NCBI RefSeq assembly: GCF_001865065.1
Contig: NZ_MJGN01000024.1
Location: 12,373-47,064 of the forward strand
Reading direction: 5' to 3'
Source of the DNA: Curtobacterium sp. MCBA15_008
GTDB taxonomy: Bacteria; Actinomycetota; Actinomycetes; Actinomycetales; Microbacteriaceae
DNA length: 34,692 bases
Part shown: piece after piece, positions 15,730 to 23,325 of the stretch
Position numbering within the stretch: position 1 is the first letter of the stretch
How the letters are laid out: every line of letters begins with the position of its first letter
The notes under the pieces: generated by a model
The model's input: the letters and a program-made list of their open reading frames with translations, nothing else
The model's database searches: none
What the model was told of the DNA's origin: nothing
Translations under genes and position numbers: made by a program

Positions 15730-16209
15730 ATGCCAGAACCAGTGGTCCCGCAGCCGGACGGTCAGAAGACCCCTGAGCAGCGGCTGGTCGACACCACACT
15801 GACCTTCAGCATGGACATGGGAGCGGCCCTGACGGCCGAGTCCGGTGTCTCGGCGGAAGAGCGTGAGGCGGTCAACGCCCTGCCCTCGGGTTCCGCGTTG
15901 CTCGTGGTCCGTCGTGGTCCGAACGTCGGTGCTCGCTTCCTGCTCGACTCGGACGTCACGACGGCCGGTCGACACCCCGACGCCGACATCTTCCTCGACG
16001 ACGTCACCGTGTCGCGCAAGCACGCGCAGTTCCTCCGTCACGGCACCAGCTTCACCGTCAAGGACAACGGGTCGCTCAACGGCACCTACTTCGACGGCGC
16101 CCGCATCGACGAAGCACTGCTCACCGACGGGTCCGAGGTGCAGGTCGGCAAGTTCCGCCTGACCTTCTACGCGTCGCGGGTCGACCTGGCGCGCCTGGCG
16201 AACGCGTAG
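15730..16209 (+). CDS. garA: FHA-domain regulator, GarA/OdhI-like
   Basis: 159 residues. An FHA domain at about 55-150 has the phosphothreonine-binding residues: GR81H, S95-RKH98 and N117-G118 in NGSLNGTYF. The N-terminal tail has D21-T22-T23-L-T-F, aligning with the ETTSVF motif that PknB/PknG-type kinases phosphorylate in mycobacterial GarA and corynebacterial OdhI. In those species the unphosphorylated protein inhibits 2-oxoglutarate dehydrogenase and adjusts glutamate metabolism. The ATG 15730 is preceded by GAGGAGGAGG, a strong ribosome site; a -10-like TACGCT is at 15698-15703. Its stop overlaps the MerR start by one base (TAGTG). Order with two MerR genes matches Rv1827-Rv1828-Rv1830. 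Confidence 0.9.
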   Translation: MPEPVVPQPDGQKTPEQRLVDTTLTFSMDMGAALTAESGVSAEEREAVNALPSGSALLVVRRGPNVGARFLLDSDVTTAGRHPDADIFLDDVTVSRKHAQFLRHGTSFTVKDNGSLNGTYFDGARIDEALLTDGSEVQVGKFRLTFYASRVDLARLANA

Positions 16210-16913
16210 TGGCCGCACGGTCCGCCGCGGCCCGGGCGGGGGCCGCGGTTCCGGACCTGCTCACCATCGGGCAGGTCCTCGCACGCCTCAAGCCCGAGTT
16301 CCCGGACCTGTCGAGTTCCAAGCTGCGCTTCCTCGAGGAGCGCGAGCTGGTCACCCCGATCCGCACCGCGAGCGGCTACCGGAAGTTCTCCGCCGCCGAC
16401 CTCGAGCGGCTCCGCGTGGTCCTCGGGCTGCAGCGTGACCACTACCTGCCGCTCAAGGTCATCAAGGACTACCTCGCCGACCTCGACGCCGGCCGCGATC
16501 CCGTGCTGCCCGGCGGAGGGGACGCCCCGAAGCCGTCGATCCTCGGGCGTGAGCGCCGCTACACCCGCGACGAGACCGTGCGGGCGGCGGGCGCGACCCC
16601 GATGCTCCTCGCCGACGCGGTGTCCGCCTCGCTCCTGCCCGCCGCCGACACCTACGGCGAGGACGGCGTGACGGTGTTGAAAGCCCTCGTCGAACTGCAG
16701 CGCACCGGCATCGAGCCGCGGCACCTCCGCACGATGCGGAGCGTCGCCGAGCGCGAGGTCGGCCTCATCGAGTCGGCGCTCATGCCGGTCTCCCGGCGCG
16801 GCGACGCGACCTCGCGGGCGAAGGCGACCGAGCTGGCGCGTGAGATCGCGGGCCACCTCGAGGTGATCCGCTCGAACCTCATCCGGACGGCGATCGGGCG
16901 TCTCGACGCATGA
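16209..16913 (+). CDS. ftsR: MerR-family regulator, FtsR-like
   Basis: 234 residues from GTG 16209. The N-terminal MerR helix-turn-helix (LLTIGQVLARLKPEF, SSSKLRFLEERELVTP, GYRKFSAADLERLRVVL) is followed by a long variable region and a C-terminal effector/dimer part without metal-binding cysteines. Position directly after the FHA gene matches M. tuberculosis Rv1828 and C. glutamicum FtsR, an activator of ftsZ; the ortholog call is from context and length. If correct, it links this operon to cell division. The next gene in the relatives, a DUF151 nuclease, is absent here. Confidence 0.82.
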   Translation: MAARSAAARAGAAVPDLLTIGQVLARLKPEFPDLSSSKLRFLEERELVTPIRTASGYRKFSAADLERLRVVLGLQRDHYLPLKVIKDYLADLDAGRDPVLPGGGDAPKPSILGRERRYTRDETVRAAGATPMLLADAVSASLLPAADTYGEDGVTVLKALVELQRTGIEPRHLRTMRSVAEREVGLIESALMPVSRRGDATSRAKATELAREIAGHLEVIRSNLIRTAIGRLDA

Positions 16914-17039
16914 CTTCCGTCGTCCTGCGGGCTGGTGGGCTGTCGGTCCTCGGGCGTATCCTCGACACGCCGGACGCGCCGAGTCGGATGTCCCGCGTCG
17001 GGGGCGTCGAAGTCGCTACCGTGGACCTCGGCACAACTC

Positions 17040-17054
17040 TCAACCCGTCGTTGA
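17040..17054. promoter_or_regulatory. Candidate MerR operator before the second MerR gene
   Basis: TCAAC-CCGTC-GTTGA is a perfect 5-bp dyad with a 5-base spacer, 40 bases before ATG 17095, in the 181-base gap between the two MerR genes. Local base composition is less G/C-rich at third positions than coding DNA, as expected for a promoter. Binding by FtsR-like or the second MerR protein is inferred. Confidence 0.4.
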
Positions 17055-17094
17055 AGCTTCGGGAGAGGGCTCGATCGTCCTGGAAGGCAGTCCA

Positions 17095-17655
17095 ATGAGT
17101 GGGAACGAAACCCCCGGTACCCCGTCAGACATGACGCGGTACGACCTCGGGTTGCTCTTCACCGACGGTCTGCCCGAGCACGACGAGCAGAACGGCTACC
17201 GCGGCACCGTCGCTGCCAAGGCCGCCGGCATCTCGTACCGCCAGCTCGACTACTGGGCCCGCACCGAACTCGTCGAGCCCACGATCCGCGGGGCCGCCGG
17301 CTCCGGGTCGCAGCGGCTCTACGGCTTCCGCGACATCCTCGTGCTCAAGCTCGTGAAGCGACTCCTCGACACCGGCATCTCGCTCCAGCAGATCCGCACC
17401 GCGGTGAACCAGCTCCGCGAGTCGGGCGTGTCCGACCTCGCCCAGACGACGCTGATGTCCGACGGTGCCTCGGTGTACCTGTGCACCTCCGACGACGAGG
17501 TCATCGACCTGGTGTCCCGCGGCCAGGGTGTCTTCGGCATCGCGGTGGGCAAGGTCCTGCGCGAGGTCGAGAGCTCGCTCGTCGAACTCGACGCCACCCC
17601 GGCGGCCGACCCCGACGACGAGCTGGCCGCGCGCCGGGCGTCCCGCGCTTCGTAG
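17095..17655 (+). CDS. MerR-family regulator, Rv1830-like
   Basis: 186 residues. After a 30-residue lead, the MerR winged helix reads TVAAKAAGISYRQLDYWART, ELVEPTIR, SQRLYGFRDILVLKLVKRLL, followed by a dimerisation helix GISLQQIRTAVNQLRE. The C-terminal part (LMSDGASVYLCTSDDEVIDL, GQGVFGIAVGKVLREVE) is typical of the actinobacterial Rv1830 group. GGAAGG lies eight bases before ATG 17095. Context (FHA-MerR-MerR) supports the ortholog group. The ligand and target genes are unknown. It converges with the ParA gene across a repeat-filled gap. Confidence 0.85.
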   Translation: MSGNETPGTPSDMTRYDLGLLFTDGLPEHDEQNGYRGTVAAKAAGISYRQLDYWARTELVEPTIRGAAGSGSQRLYGFRDILVLKLVKRLLDTGISLQQIRTAVNQLRESGVSDLAQTTLMSDGASVYLCTSDDEVIDLVSRGQGVFGIAVGKVLREVESSLVELDATPAADPDDELAARRASRAS

Positions 17656-17702
17656 GGCGCCGCACGCCGCGCGCTCCGCTCGCCGCGCGCTCCGCTCGCG
17701 CT

Positions 17703-17757
17703 GAAGTCGCACTCTCGGGCACCGACCGCACACGGCCGCGCGCCGAAGTGCGATCTC
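17703..17757. repeat. GATCGCAC palindrome A
   Basis: Begins TGAAGTCGCACTCTCGGGC and ends GCCGAAGTGCGATCTC. The ends are inverted copies; the middle CCGACCGCACACGGCC matches palindrome B. Confidence 0.8.
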
Positions 17758-17834
17758 GCCGAGACGTGCGGAGCCGGAGCCGCTGCCTGGCGCTGCCTGG
17801 CGCCGCTGGCGCCGCCGGCGCGCGCTTGCCCGGT

Positions 17835-17889
17835 GAGATCGCACTTTCGGGCGCCGACCGCGCGCGGCCGTGCGCCGAACTGCGATCTC
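17835..17889. repeat. GATCGCAC palindrome B
   Basis: Begins GAGATCGCACTTTCGGGCGC and ends GCGCCGAACTGCGATCTC, with arms of about 20 bases. It is the least diverged of the three and shares its middle with palindrome A. Confidence 0.82.
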
Positions 17890-17934
17890 GCCGCCCGGCG
17901 CGTGCCGCGCGGCGTCGACGCGTGCTGGCACCGG

Positions 17935-17990
17935 TGAGATCGCAGTTCGGCGCGTAGGACGCCGGGGCGAGCGCGCGGAAGTGCGATCTC
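17935..17990. repeat. GATCGCAC palindrome C
   Basis: Begins GAGATCGCAGTTCGGCGCG and ends GCGGAAGTGCGATCTC. The ends match A and B but the middle differs. Confidence 0.78.
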
Positions 17991-18058
17991 GACCAGACGC
18001 GCGGCGCGCCGAGCGCGCGGAGCGCGCCGAGCGCGCCGAGCGCGAGCGCGCGGAGCGC

Positions 18059-18871
18059 CTAGGCCGCGCCGCCCTCGGCGTAGGGGCCGATCTTGCCCGT
18101 GCGCATGATGCGCTCGAGCAGCTGGTCGAAGTTGCGCGCCATCTCCTGCGCGGACTCGCCAGGCCACACGTGCAGGGGCTTCGCCGCACCCTGCGCCTGC
18201 TGCAGCGACGTGCGCTCGGGCAGCTGCGGGGAGAGCACGAGCGGGCCGAACATGTCCCGGAGCTCCTTGATGCGGAACTGGTGCTCGAGGGACTGCACGC
18301 GAGCACGGTTCACGATGATGCCGAGGGGCTGCAGGCGGGGGGAGAGACCGCGGCGGATCTCCTCGATCGCGCGGAGGGCGCGGTCGGCGGCGGCCACGGA
18401 GAACAGCCCCGGCTCGGTGACGACGGTCACGCGGTCCGATGCGGCCCACGCGGTGCGGGTGAGGGCGTTGAGCGACGGAGCACAGTCGATGAGGACGAGC
18501 TCGTAGTCCTGCTCGACGTTGGCCAGGGCCTCTTCGAGCTTCCAGATGTCGCGGATGGACGGGTGCGGCCCGTCGAAGTTGATCGCCGAGGGGGAGCCGA
18601 CCATGACGTCGATCTTCCCCTGGGAGCCCTTCGTCCAGCCGGACGGGGCGATCGCCTGGCGGACGATCTTCTCCTTCGGGTTCTCGAGGACGTCGGCGAC
18701 GTTGAGGTGTCCGGAGATGTTGATGTCGAGCCCCGTCGAGACGTCCGACTGCGGGTCGAGATCCACCACCAGCGTGCGCAGTCCCTTGGCGAACGCGGCC
18801 GAAGTCAGGCCGAGCGTCACCGTCGTCTTGCCGACACCACCCTTGAGGGAGCTCACGCTGAGTACATGCAC
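18059..18871 (-). CDS. ParA/Soj-like P-loop ATPase
   Basis: 270 residues from GTG 18871, chosen because TAACGT (18885-18880) lies eight bases upstream and the protein then starts in the usual (M)HVLSVSSLKGG way. A longer start at GTG 18892 has a possible GAGGTGAG ribosome site and is not excluded. The deviant Walker A motif KGGVGKTT (10-17), VVDLDPQSDVSTG and DCAPSLNALT define the ParA family of DNA-segregation/positioning ATPases. No ParB gene is adjacent and this is not an origin region, so it is an orphan ParA, perhaps a PldP-like cell-division or cargo-positioning protein. It is divergent from pyc. Confidence 0.86.
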   Translation of the reverse strand: MHVLSVSSLKGGVGKTTVTLGLTSAAFAKGLRTLVVDLDPQSDVSTGLDINISGHLNVADVLENPKEKIVRQAIAPSGWTKGSQGKIDVMVGSPSAINFDGPHPSIRDIWKLEEALANVEQDYELVLIDCAPSLNALTRTAWAASDRVTVVTEPGLFSVAAADRALRAIEEIRRGLSPRLQPLGIIVNRARVQSLEHQFRIKELRDMFGPLVLSPQLPERTSLQQAQGAAKPLHVWPGESAQEMARNFDQLLERIMRTGKIGPYAEGGAA

Positions 18872-18879
18872 GGTGAGCA

Positions 18880-18898
18880 ACGTTACCGCCACTAGGGT
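18880..18898. promoter_or_regulatory. Divergent promoter boxes of parA-like gene and pyc
   Basis: Minus-strand TAACGT (18885-18880) serves the ParA-like gene. Plus-strand TAGGGT (18893-18898) lies 34 bases before the pyc start and leaves a short leader with AAAGGGA (18920-18926). The boxes are only seven bases apart, so the two promoters occupy the same DNA and may exclude each other. Assigned by position and the TANNNT pattern. Confidence 0.5.
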
Positions 18899-18931
18899 TG
18901 TCTCACCTCAACCCGGGCTGAAAGGGACCTC

Positions 18932-21900
18932 GTGTTCAGCAAGATCCTGGTCGCCAATCGTGGCGAGATCGCGATCCGCGCATTCCGCGCGGCGTACGAA
19001 CTCGGTGCCCGCACCGTGGCCGTCTACCCCTACGAGGACCGGAACTCGCTGCACCGTCTGAAGGCGGACGAGGCGTACCTGATCGGGGAGCGAGGCCACC
19101 CGGTCCGGGCGTACCTCGATGTCTCCGAGATCGTGCGCGTGGCGCAGGAGTCCGGTGCCGACGCGATCTACCCGGGGTACGGATTCCTGTCCGAGAACCC
19201 GGAACTCGCCGCCGCGGCCGCCGCAGCGGGCATCACGTTCATCGGCCCCGGCGAGCACGTGCTCGAGATGGCGGGCAACAAGGTCACCGCGAAGGAGCAC
19301 GCGATCGCGGCCGGCGTGCCGGTCCTCGCGAGCACCCCGGCGAGTCGCGACATCGACGAGCTCATCGACGGCGCCGATGCTATCGGGTTTCCGGTGTTCG
19401 CGAAGGCCGTCGCCGGTGGTGGCGGGCGTGGCATGCGCCGTGTCGAGACGAAGCCCGAGCTGCGCGCGGCCCTCGAAGAGGCGATGCGCGAAGCCGACAG
19501 CGCGTTCGGCGACCCGACGATGTTCCTCGAGCAGGCCGTCATCCGTCCGCGGCACATCGAGGTGCAGATCCTCGCCGACGCCACCGGCACCGACGCGGGC
19601 ACGATCCACCTGTTCGAGCGGGACTGCTCGGTGCAGCGGCGCAACCAGAAGGTCGTCGAGATCGCGCCGGCGCCGAACCTCGACCCCGCGATCGCGCAGG
19701 CGCTGCACCGCGACGCCGTCGCCTTCGCCCGGTCGATCGGCTACGTGAACGCCGGCACGGTCGAGTTCCTCCTCGACACCGAGGGCGAGCGTGAGGGCCA
19801 GCACGTCTTCATCGAGATGAACCCGCGCATCCAGGTCGAGCACACCGTCACCGAAGAGGTCACGGACGTCGACCTGGTGCAGTCGCAGATGCGCATCGCC
19901 GCGGGGCAGACCCTCGCCGAGCTCGGCCTGACGCAGGACGCCGTCCGGGTGCACGGCGCCGCGCTGCAGACCCGCATCACGACCGAGGACCCGACGCAGG
20001 GCTTCCGTCCGGACACCGGGCGCATCACCACCTACCGCAGCCCCGGCGGCGCGGGCGTCCGGCTCGACGGCGGCACGGTCGCCACCGGCGCCCAGATCAG
20101 CCCGCACTTCGACTCGATGCTCGCGAAGATGACCTGCCGCGGGCGGGACTTCCCGGCGGCGGTCGCCCGGGCGAAGCGCGCCCTCGCCGAGTTCCGCATC
20201 CGGGGCGTGTCGACGAACATCCCGTTCCTGCAGGCCGTCCTCGAGGACCCCGACTTCGCCCGCGGCGACGTGTCGACGAAGTTCATCGAGGAGCGTCCGC
20301 AGCTGTTCAGCGGCCACGTCTCGAAGGACCGCGGCACGAAGGTGCTCAACTGGCTCGCCGACGTCACGGTGAACAAGCCGAACGGCGAGCGACGCCCGCA
20401 GACGGTCGAGCCGAGCGAGAAGCTCCCGGCGATCGACCTGACCACTCCGGTGCCGTCCGGGCAGCGCGACCTGCTGCGCGAGGTCGGACCGGCGGCGTGG
20501 GCACGAGCCCTCCGCGCCCAGACCCCCCTCGCCGTCACCGAGACGACGATGCGCGACGCCCACCAGTCGCTCCTCGCGACCCGGGTCCGGACGAAGGACC
20601 TCGTCGCCGTCGCCCCGTACGTCGCCCGGCTCACGCCGCAGCTGCTCAGCGCGGAGGCCTGGGGTGGCGCGACGTACGACGTCGCCCTCCGCTTCCTCGG
20701 CGAGGACCCGTGGGAGCGCCTGGCGTCCCTGCGCGAGGCGATGCCGAACATCCCGATCCAGATGCTCCTGCGTGGCCGGAACACCGTCGGGTACACGCCG
20801 TACCCGACCGAGGTCACCGACGCCTTCGTCGACGAGGCGGCGCGGAGCGGGGTCGACGTGTTCCGCGTGTTCGACGCCCTCAACGACGTCAGCCAGCTCC
20901 GTCCCGCGCTCGAGGCCGTGCTCGCGACCGGCACCGCCGTCGCCGAGGGCGCGATCTGCTACACCGCCGACCTGCTCGACCCGGCAGAGGACCTCTACAC
21001 GCTCGACTACTACCTCCGCCTGGCCGAGCAGATGGTCGAGGCCGGCGCCCACGTCATCGGCATCAAGGACATGGCCGGGCTCCTCCGTGCCGGCGCGGCC
21101 GAGCGGCTCGTCGCCGCGCTCCGCGAGCGGTTCGACCAGCCGGTCCACGTGCACACCCACGACACCGCCGGCGGGCAGCTCGCGACCTTGCTGGCCGCCG
21201 CGCGTGCCGGTGCCGACGCGGTGGACGTCGCGGCCGCACCGATGGCCGGCACGACGAGCCAGCCGAGCATGTCCGCCCTCGTCGCCGCCCTGGCGCACAC
21301 CGAGCGTGACACCGGTCTCTCGCTGACCGCCTGCGGCGACCTCGAGCCCTACTGGGAGGCCGTGCGCCGCGCCTACGCCCCGTTCGAGTCCGGCCTTCCG
21401 GGTCCGACCGGTCGGGTGTACCAGCACGAGATCCCGGGCGGACAGCTGTCGAACCTCCGCCAGCAGGCGATCTCGCTCGGCCTCGGCGACCGCTTCGAGC
21501 AGGTCGAGGACTGGTACGCCGCAGCGAACCGGATCCTCGGCCGTCCGACCAAGGTCACGCCGTCCTCGAAGGTCGTCGGCGATCTCGCGCTGCAGCTCGC
21601 CGCCGTCGACGCCGACCCGGTCGACTTCGAGCAGAACCCGCAGAAGTACGACATCCCGGACTCCGTCGTCGGTTTCATGGCCGGCGAGCTCGGCGACCTG
21701 CCCGGCGGCTGGCCCGAGCCCTTCCGGTCGAAGGTGCTCGAGGGGCGGAACACCACCCCGACCATCACGGCCGTCCCCGACGACGAGCGGGCAAACCTCA
21801 CGAAGACGGGCCCGGAACGGCAGCACGCCCTCAACCGTCTGCTCTTCCCGCAGCCGACGCAGCAGTTCGAGGCCGTCCGCGAGCAGTACGGCGACCTGTC

Positions 21901-22342
21901 GGTCGTCCCGACCGTCGACTACCTGTACGGTCTGCGTCCCGGGCAGGAGCACACCGTGCCGCTCGGCAAGGGCGTGAACCTGTTCGTCGGGCTCGAGGCG
22001 ATCGGCGAGGTGGACGACAAGGGCATCCGCACCGTCATGGCGACGATGAACGGGCAGCTCCGCCCGGTCTCCGTCCGTGACCGGTCGGTCGAGGTCGAGA
22101 CGAAGGCCGCCGAGCGCGCGGACAAGTCCGACCCGAAGCACGTCCCGGCGCCGTTCTCCGGTGTCGTGACGCTCAAGGTCGCCGTCGGTGACGTCGTCGA
22201 GGCCGGGCAGGCCGTGGCGAGCATCGAGGCGATGAAGATGGAAGCGGCCATCACGGCACCCGTCGCGGGCACCGTCGGCCGTCTCGCGATCCCGGTGACC
22301 CAGCAGGTGGACGCCGGAGACCTCCTGGTGGTGCTGCAGTAA
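18932..22342 (+). CDS. pyc: Pyruvate carboxylase
   Basis: 1136 residues, full length for a single-chain pyruvate carboxylase (pyruvate + bicarbonate + ATP to oxaloacetate), an anaplerotic enzyme. The biotin carboxylase domain is at about 1-450 ([21 protein letters not shown] start, [12 protein letters not shown] loop, [17 protein letters not shown]). The carboxyltransferase domain is at about 520-800 ([38 protein letters not shown] metal site). The C-terminal biotinyl domain carries AMKME with the biotin lysine at K1102. The GTG start has AAAGGGA ahead. One base separates it from def. The frame is intact throughout. Confidence 0.98.
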   Translation: MFSKILVANRGEIAIRAFRAAYELGARTVAVYPYEDRNSLHRLKADEAYLIGERGHPVRAYLDVSEIVRVAQESGADAIYPGYGFLSENPELAAAAAAAGITFIGPGEHVLEMAGNKVTAKEHAIAAGVPVLASTPASRDIDELIDGADAIGFPVFAKAVAGGGGRGMRRVETKPELRAALEEAMREADSAFGDPTMFLEQAVIRPRHIEVQILADATGTDAGTIHLFERDCSVQRRNQKVVEIAPAPNLDPAIAQALHRDAVAFARSIGYVNAGTVEFLLDTEGEREGQHVFIEMNPRIQVEHTVTEEVTDVDLVQSQMRIAAGQTLAELGLTQDAVRVHGAALQTRITTEDPTQGFRPDTGRITTYRSPGGAGVRLDGGTVATGAQISPHFDSMLAKMTCRGRDFPAAVARAKRALAEFRIRGVSTNIPFLQAVLEDPDFARGDVSTKFIEERPQLFSGHVSKDRGTKVLNWLADVTVNKPNGERRPQTVEPSEKLPAIDLTTPVPSGQRDLLREVGPAAWARALRAQTPLAVTETTMRDAHQSLLATRVRTKDLVAVAPYVARLTPQLLSAEAWGGATYDVALRFLGEDPWERLASLREAMPNIPIQMLLRGRNTVGYTPYPTEVTDAFVDEAARSGVDVFRVFDALNDVSQLRPALEAVLATGTAVAEGAICYTADLLDPAEDLYTLDYYLRLAEQMVEAGAHVIGIKDMAGLLRAGAAERLVAALRERFDQPVHVHTHDTAGGQLATLLAAARAGADAVDVAAAPMAGTTSQPSMSALVAALAHTERDTGLSLTACGDLEPYWEAVRRAYAPFESGLPGPTGRVYQHEIPGGQLSNLRQQAISLGLGDRFEQVEDWYAAANRILGRPTKVTPSSKVVGDLALQLAAVDADPVDFEQNPQKYDIPDSVVGFMAGELGDLPGGWPEPFRSKVLEGRNTTPTITAVPDDERANLTKTGPERQHALNRLLFPQPTQQFEAVREQYGDLSVVPTVDYLYGLRPGQEHTVPLGKGVNLFVGLEAIGEVDDKGIRTVMATMNGQLRPVSVRDRSVEVETKAAERADKSDPKHVPAPFSGVVTLKVAVGDVVEAGQAVASIEAMKMEAAITAPVAGTVGRLAIPVTQQVDAGDLLVVLQ

Positions 22343-22343
22343 C

Positions 22344-22847
22344 GTGACCGTCCGTCCCATCCGCCTGTTCGGCGATCCCGTCCTCCGCTCGCCCGCCGAC
22401 CCGGTCCGACCCGAAGCCCTCGGGACCCCCGGGATCCGTGACCTCGTGCAGGACCTGCTCGACACCGTCAAGGAGCCCGGCCGCGCCGGTGTGGCCGCAC
22501 CCCAGATCGGGGTCGGACTCCGCGCGTTCTCCTACAACGTCGACGGTGCGGTCGGCTACGTCATCAACCCCGAGATCGTCGAGGTCTCGGGGGAGCCGGA
22601 ACTCATGGACGAGGGCTGTCTCTCGGTCCCCGGTCTGGCGTACCCGACCCGCCGCCACCCCTTCGCGAAGGTGCGCGGCGTGGACGTCGACGGCGCCGAG
22701 GTCGTGCTCGAGGGCACCGGCCTGATGGCGGAGGCCCTGCAGCACGAGGTCGACCACCTCGACGGCACGGTGTACGTCATGACGCTCGACCCGGAGGTGC
22801 GTCGCCAGGCGCTCCGCGACATCCGCGAACAGGACTGGTTCCACTAG
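22344..22847 (+). CDS. def: Peptide deformylase
   Basis: 167 residues. All three metal-enzyme motifs are intact: GRAGVAAPQ with Q54, EGCLS (90-94) with C92, and HEVDH (134-138). With Fe2+ held by C92, H134 and H138 and E135 as acid/base it removes the formyl group from nascent N-terminal methionine. The GTG start is one base after the pyc stop, so it is read from the pyc message. The shorter C-terminus fits the actinobacterial type. Many actinobacteria carry more than one def; this may be an additional copy. Confidence 0.95.
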   Translation: MTVRPIRLFGDPVLRSPADPVRPEALGTPGIRDLVQDLLDTVKEPGRAGVAAPQIGVGLRAFSYNVDGAVGYVINPEIVEVSGEPELMDEGCLSVPGLAYPTRRHPFAKVRGVDVDGAEVVLEGTGLMAEALQHEVDHLDGTVYVMTLDPEVRRQALRDIREQDWFH

Positions 22848-22871
22848 ACGCCGGACCGACGGCGCCCGTCC

Positions 22872-22918
22872 ACACAGCCCGGGCCCGTCGCCCGTCCAAA
22901 CGGCCCCGGGCCTGTGCA
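22872..22918. terminator. Stem-loop after pyc-def
   Basis: CACAGCCCGGGCC and, 17 bases later, GGCCCCGGGCCTGTG can pair (one bulge). It begins about 25 bases after the def stop. The same DNA reads as a diverged direct repeat CGCCCGTCCA(C/A)A. No T tract. Confidence 0.5.
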
Positions 22919-23066
22919 CGAACACAGTTCCGTTCGCGTGCCGTGAACCCCGCTGTGACACCCCTTCGTGGGATTGTCGCTTCGTCCTGACAAGGAGGTA
23001 CCGTGCTCCTGTCGGCCTCCCACTGGCACCCTCCCACAGGCACCCCCACCTCCCCAGGATCCCCGC

Positions 23067-23198
23067 ATGACCAGTCAGAACGACGAGCTCAGCTCGCACC
23101 GCACCCGCACCAACCGTCGTCCCGCCGAAGCGCCCGTCGTGACCGCCTCGGTCGCCGTGCTCGACGCCCCGCAGACGGAGCAGTCCGCGGAGGCCTGA
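23067..23198 (+). CDS. Small hydrophilic protein, 43 residues
   Basis: MTSQNDELSS start, an Arg-rich middle (HRTRTNRRPAE) and an Ala/Glu-rich end. Third codon positions are G/C in about 39 of 43 codons, matching real genes nearby, which is the main support. AGGA (23056-23059) precedes the ATG. Upstream, AAGGAGGT (22992-22999) is a perfect ribosome site pointing at GTG 23003 in another frame that would run into antisense of the ligase gene, so I prefer the ATG. A conserved hairpin terminator follows. No known family; function unknown. Confidence 0.5.
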   Translation: MTSQNDELSSHRTRTNRRPAEAPVVTASVAVLDAPQTEQSAEA

Positions 23199-23260
23199 GC
23201 GCACGGCGCACGCCACGGTGCGGACCCGACAGCGGGTCGCGCCCTGCGCGCAGACGCAAT

Positions 23261-23311
23261 GCACTGGAGGCCCGGTGCCGGTCCCACGGACCGGCACCGG
23301 GCCTCCAGTGC
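23261..23311. terminator. Conserved GGAGGC-CGGTGCC hairpin, copy 2
   Basis: Perfect 24-bp arms (GCACTGGAGGCCCGGTGCCG plus GTCC) around loop CAC. It lies 15 bases before the stop of the converging ligase gene and 62 after the 43-residue gene. Arm sequence matches copies at 15563 and 32911. Probably a bidirectional terminator. Confidence 0.72.
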
Positions 23312-23325
23312 GTCGCGTCTCGGGC

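Larger units (their letters stand above)
17656..18058. other. Gene-free convergent interval with three palindromes
   Basis: 403 bases between convergent genes, no credible gene. It holds three stem-loop elements with GAGATCGCAC/GTGCGATCTC ends (listed separately) and low-complexity GCGCGGAGCGC runs (17999-18056). Confidence 0.8.

Noticed and set aside
16910..17098. 62-codon frame between the two MerR genes with ATGA overlaps at both ends
   Set aside because: The overlaps look operon-like, but third positions are only about 77% G/C, rare codons (CTT, TTG, AGG, CGA, ACA) cluster and the segment contains a regulatory dyad. More likely promoter DNA; not similar to DUF151.
18908..22471. 1187-codon minus-strand frame opposite pyc
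   Set aside because: Antisense shadow caused by high G/C third positions; pyc motifs are intact on the plus strand.
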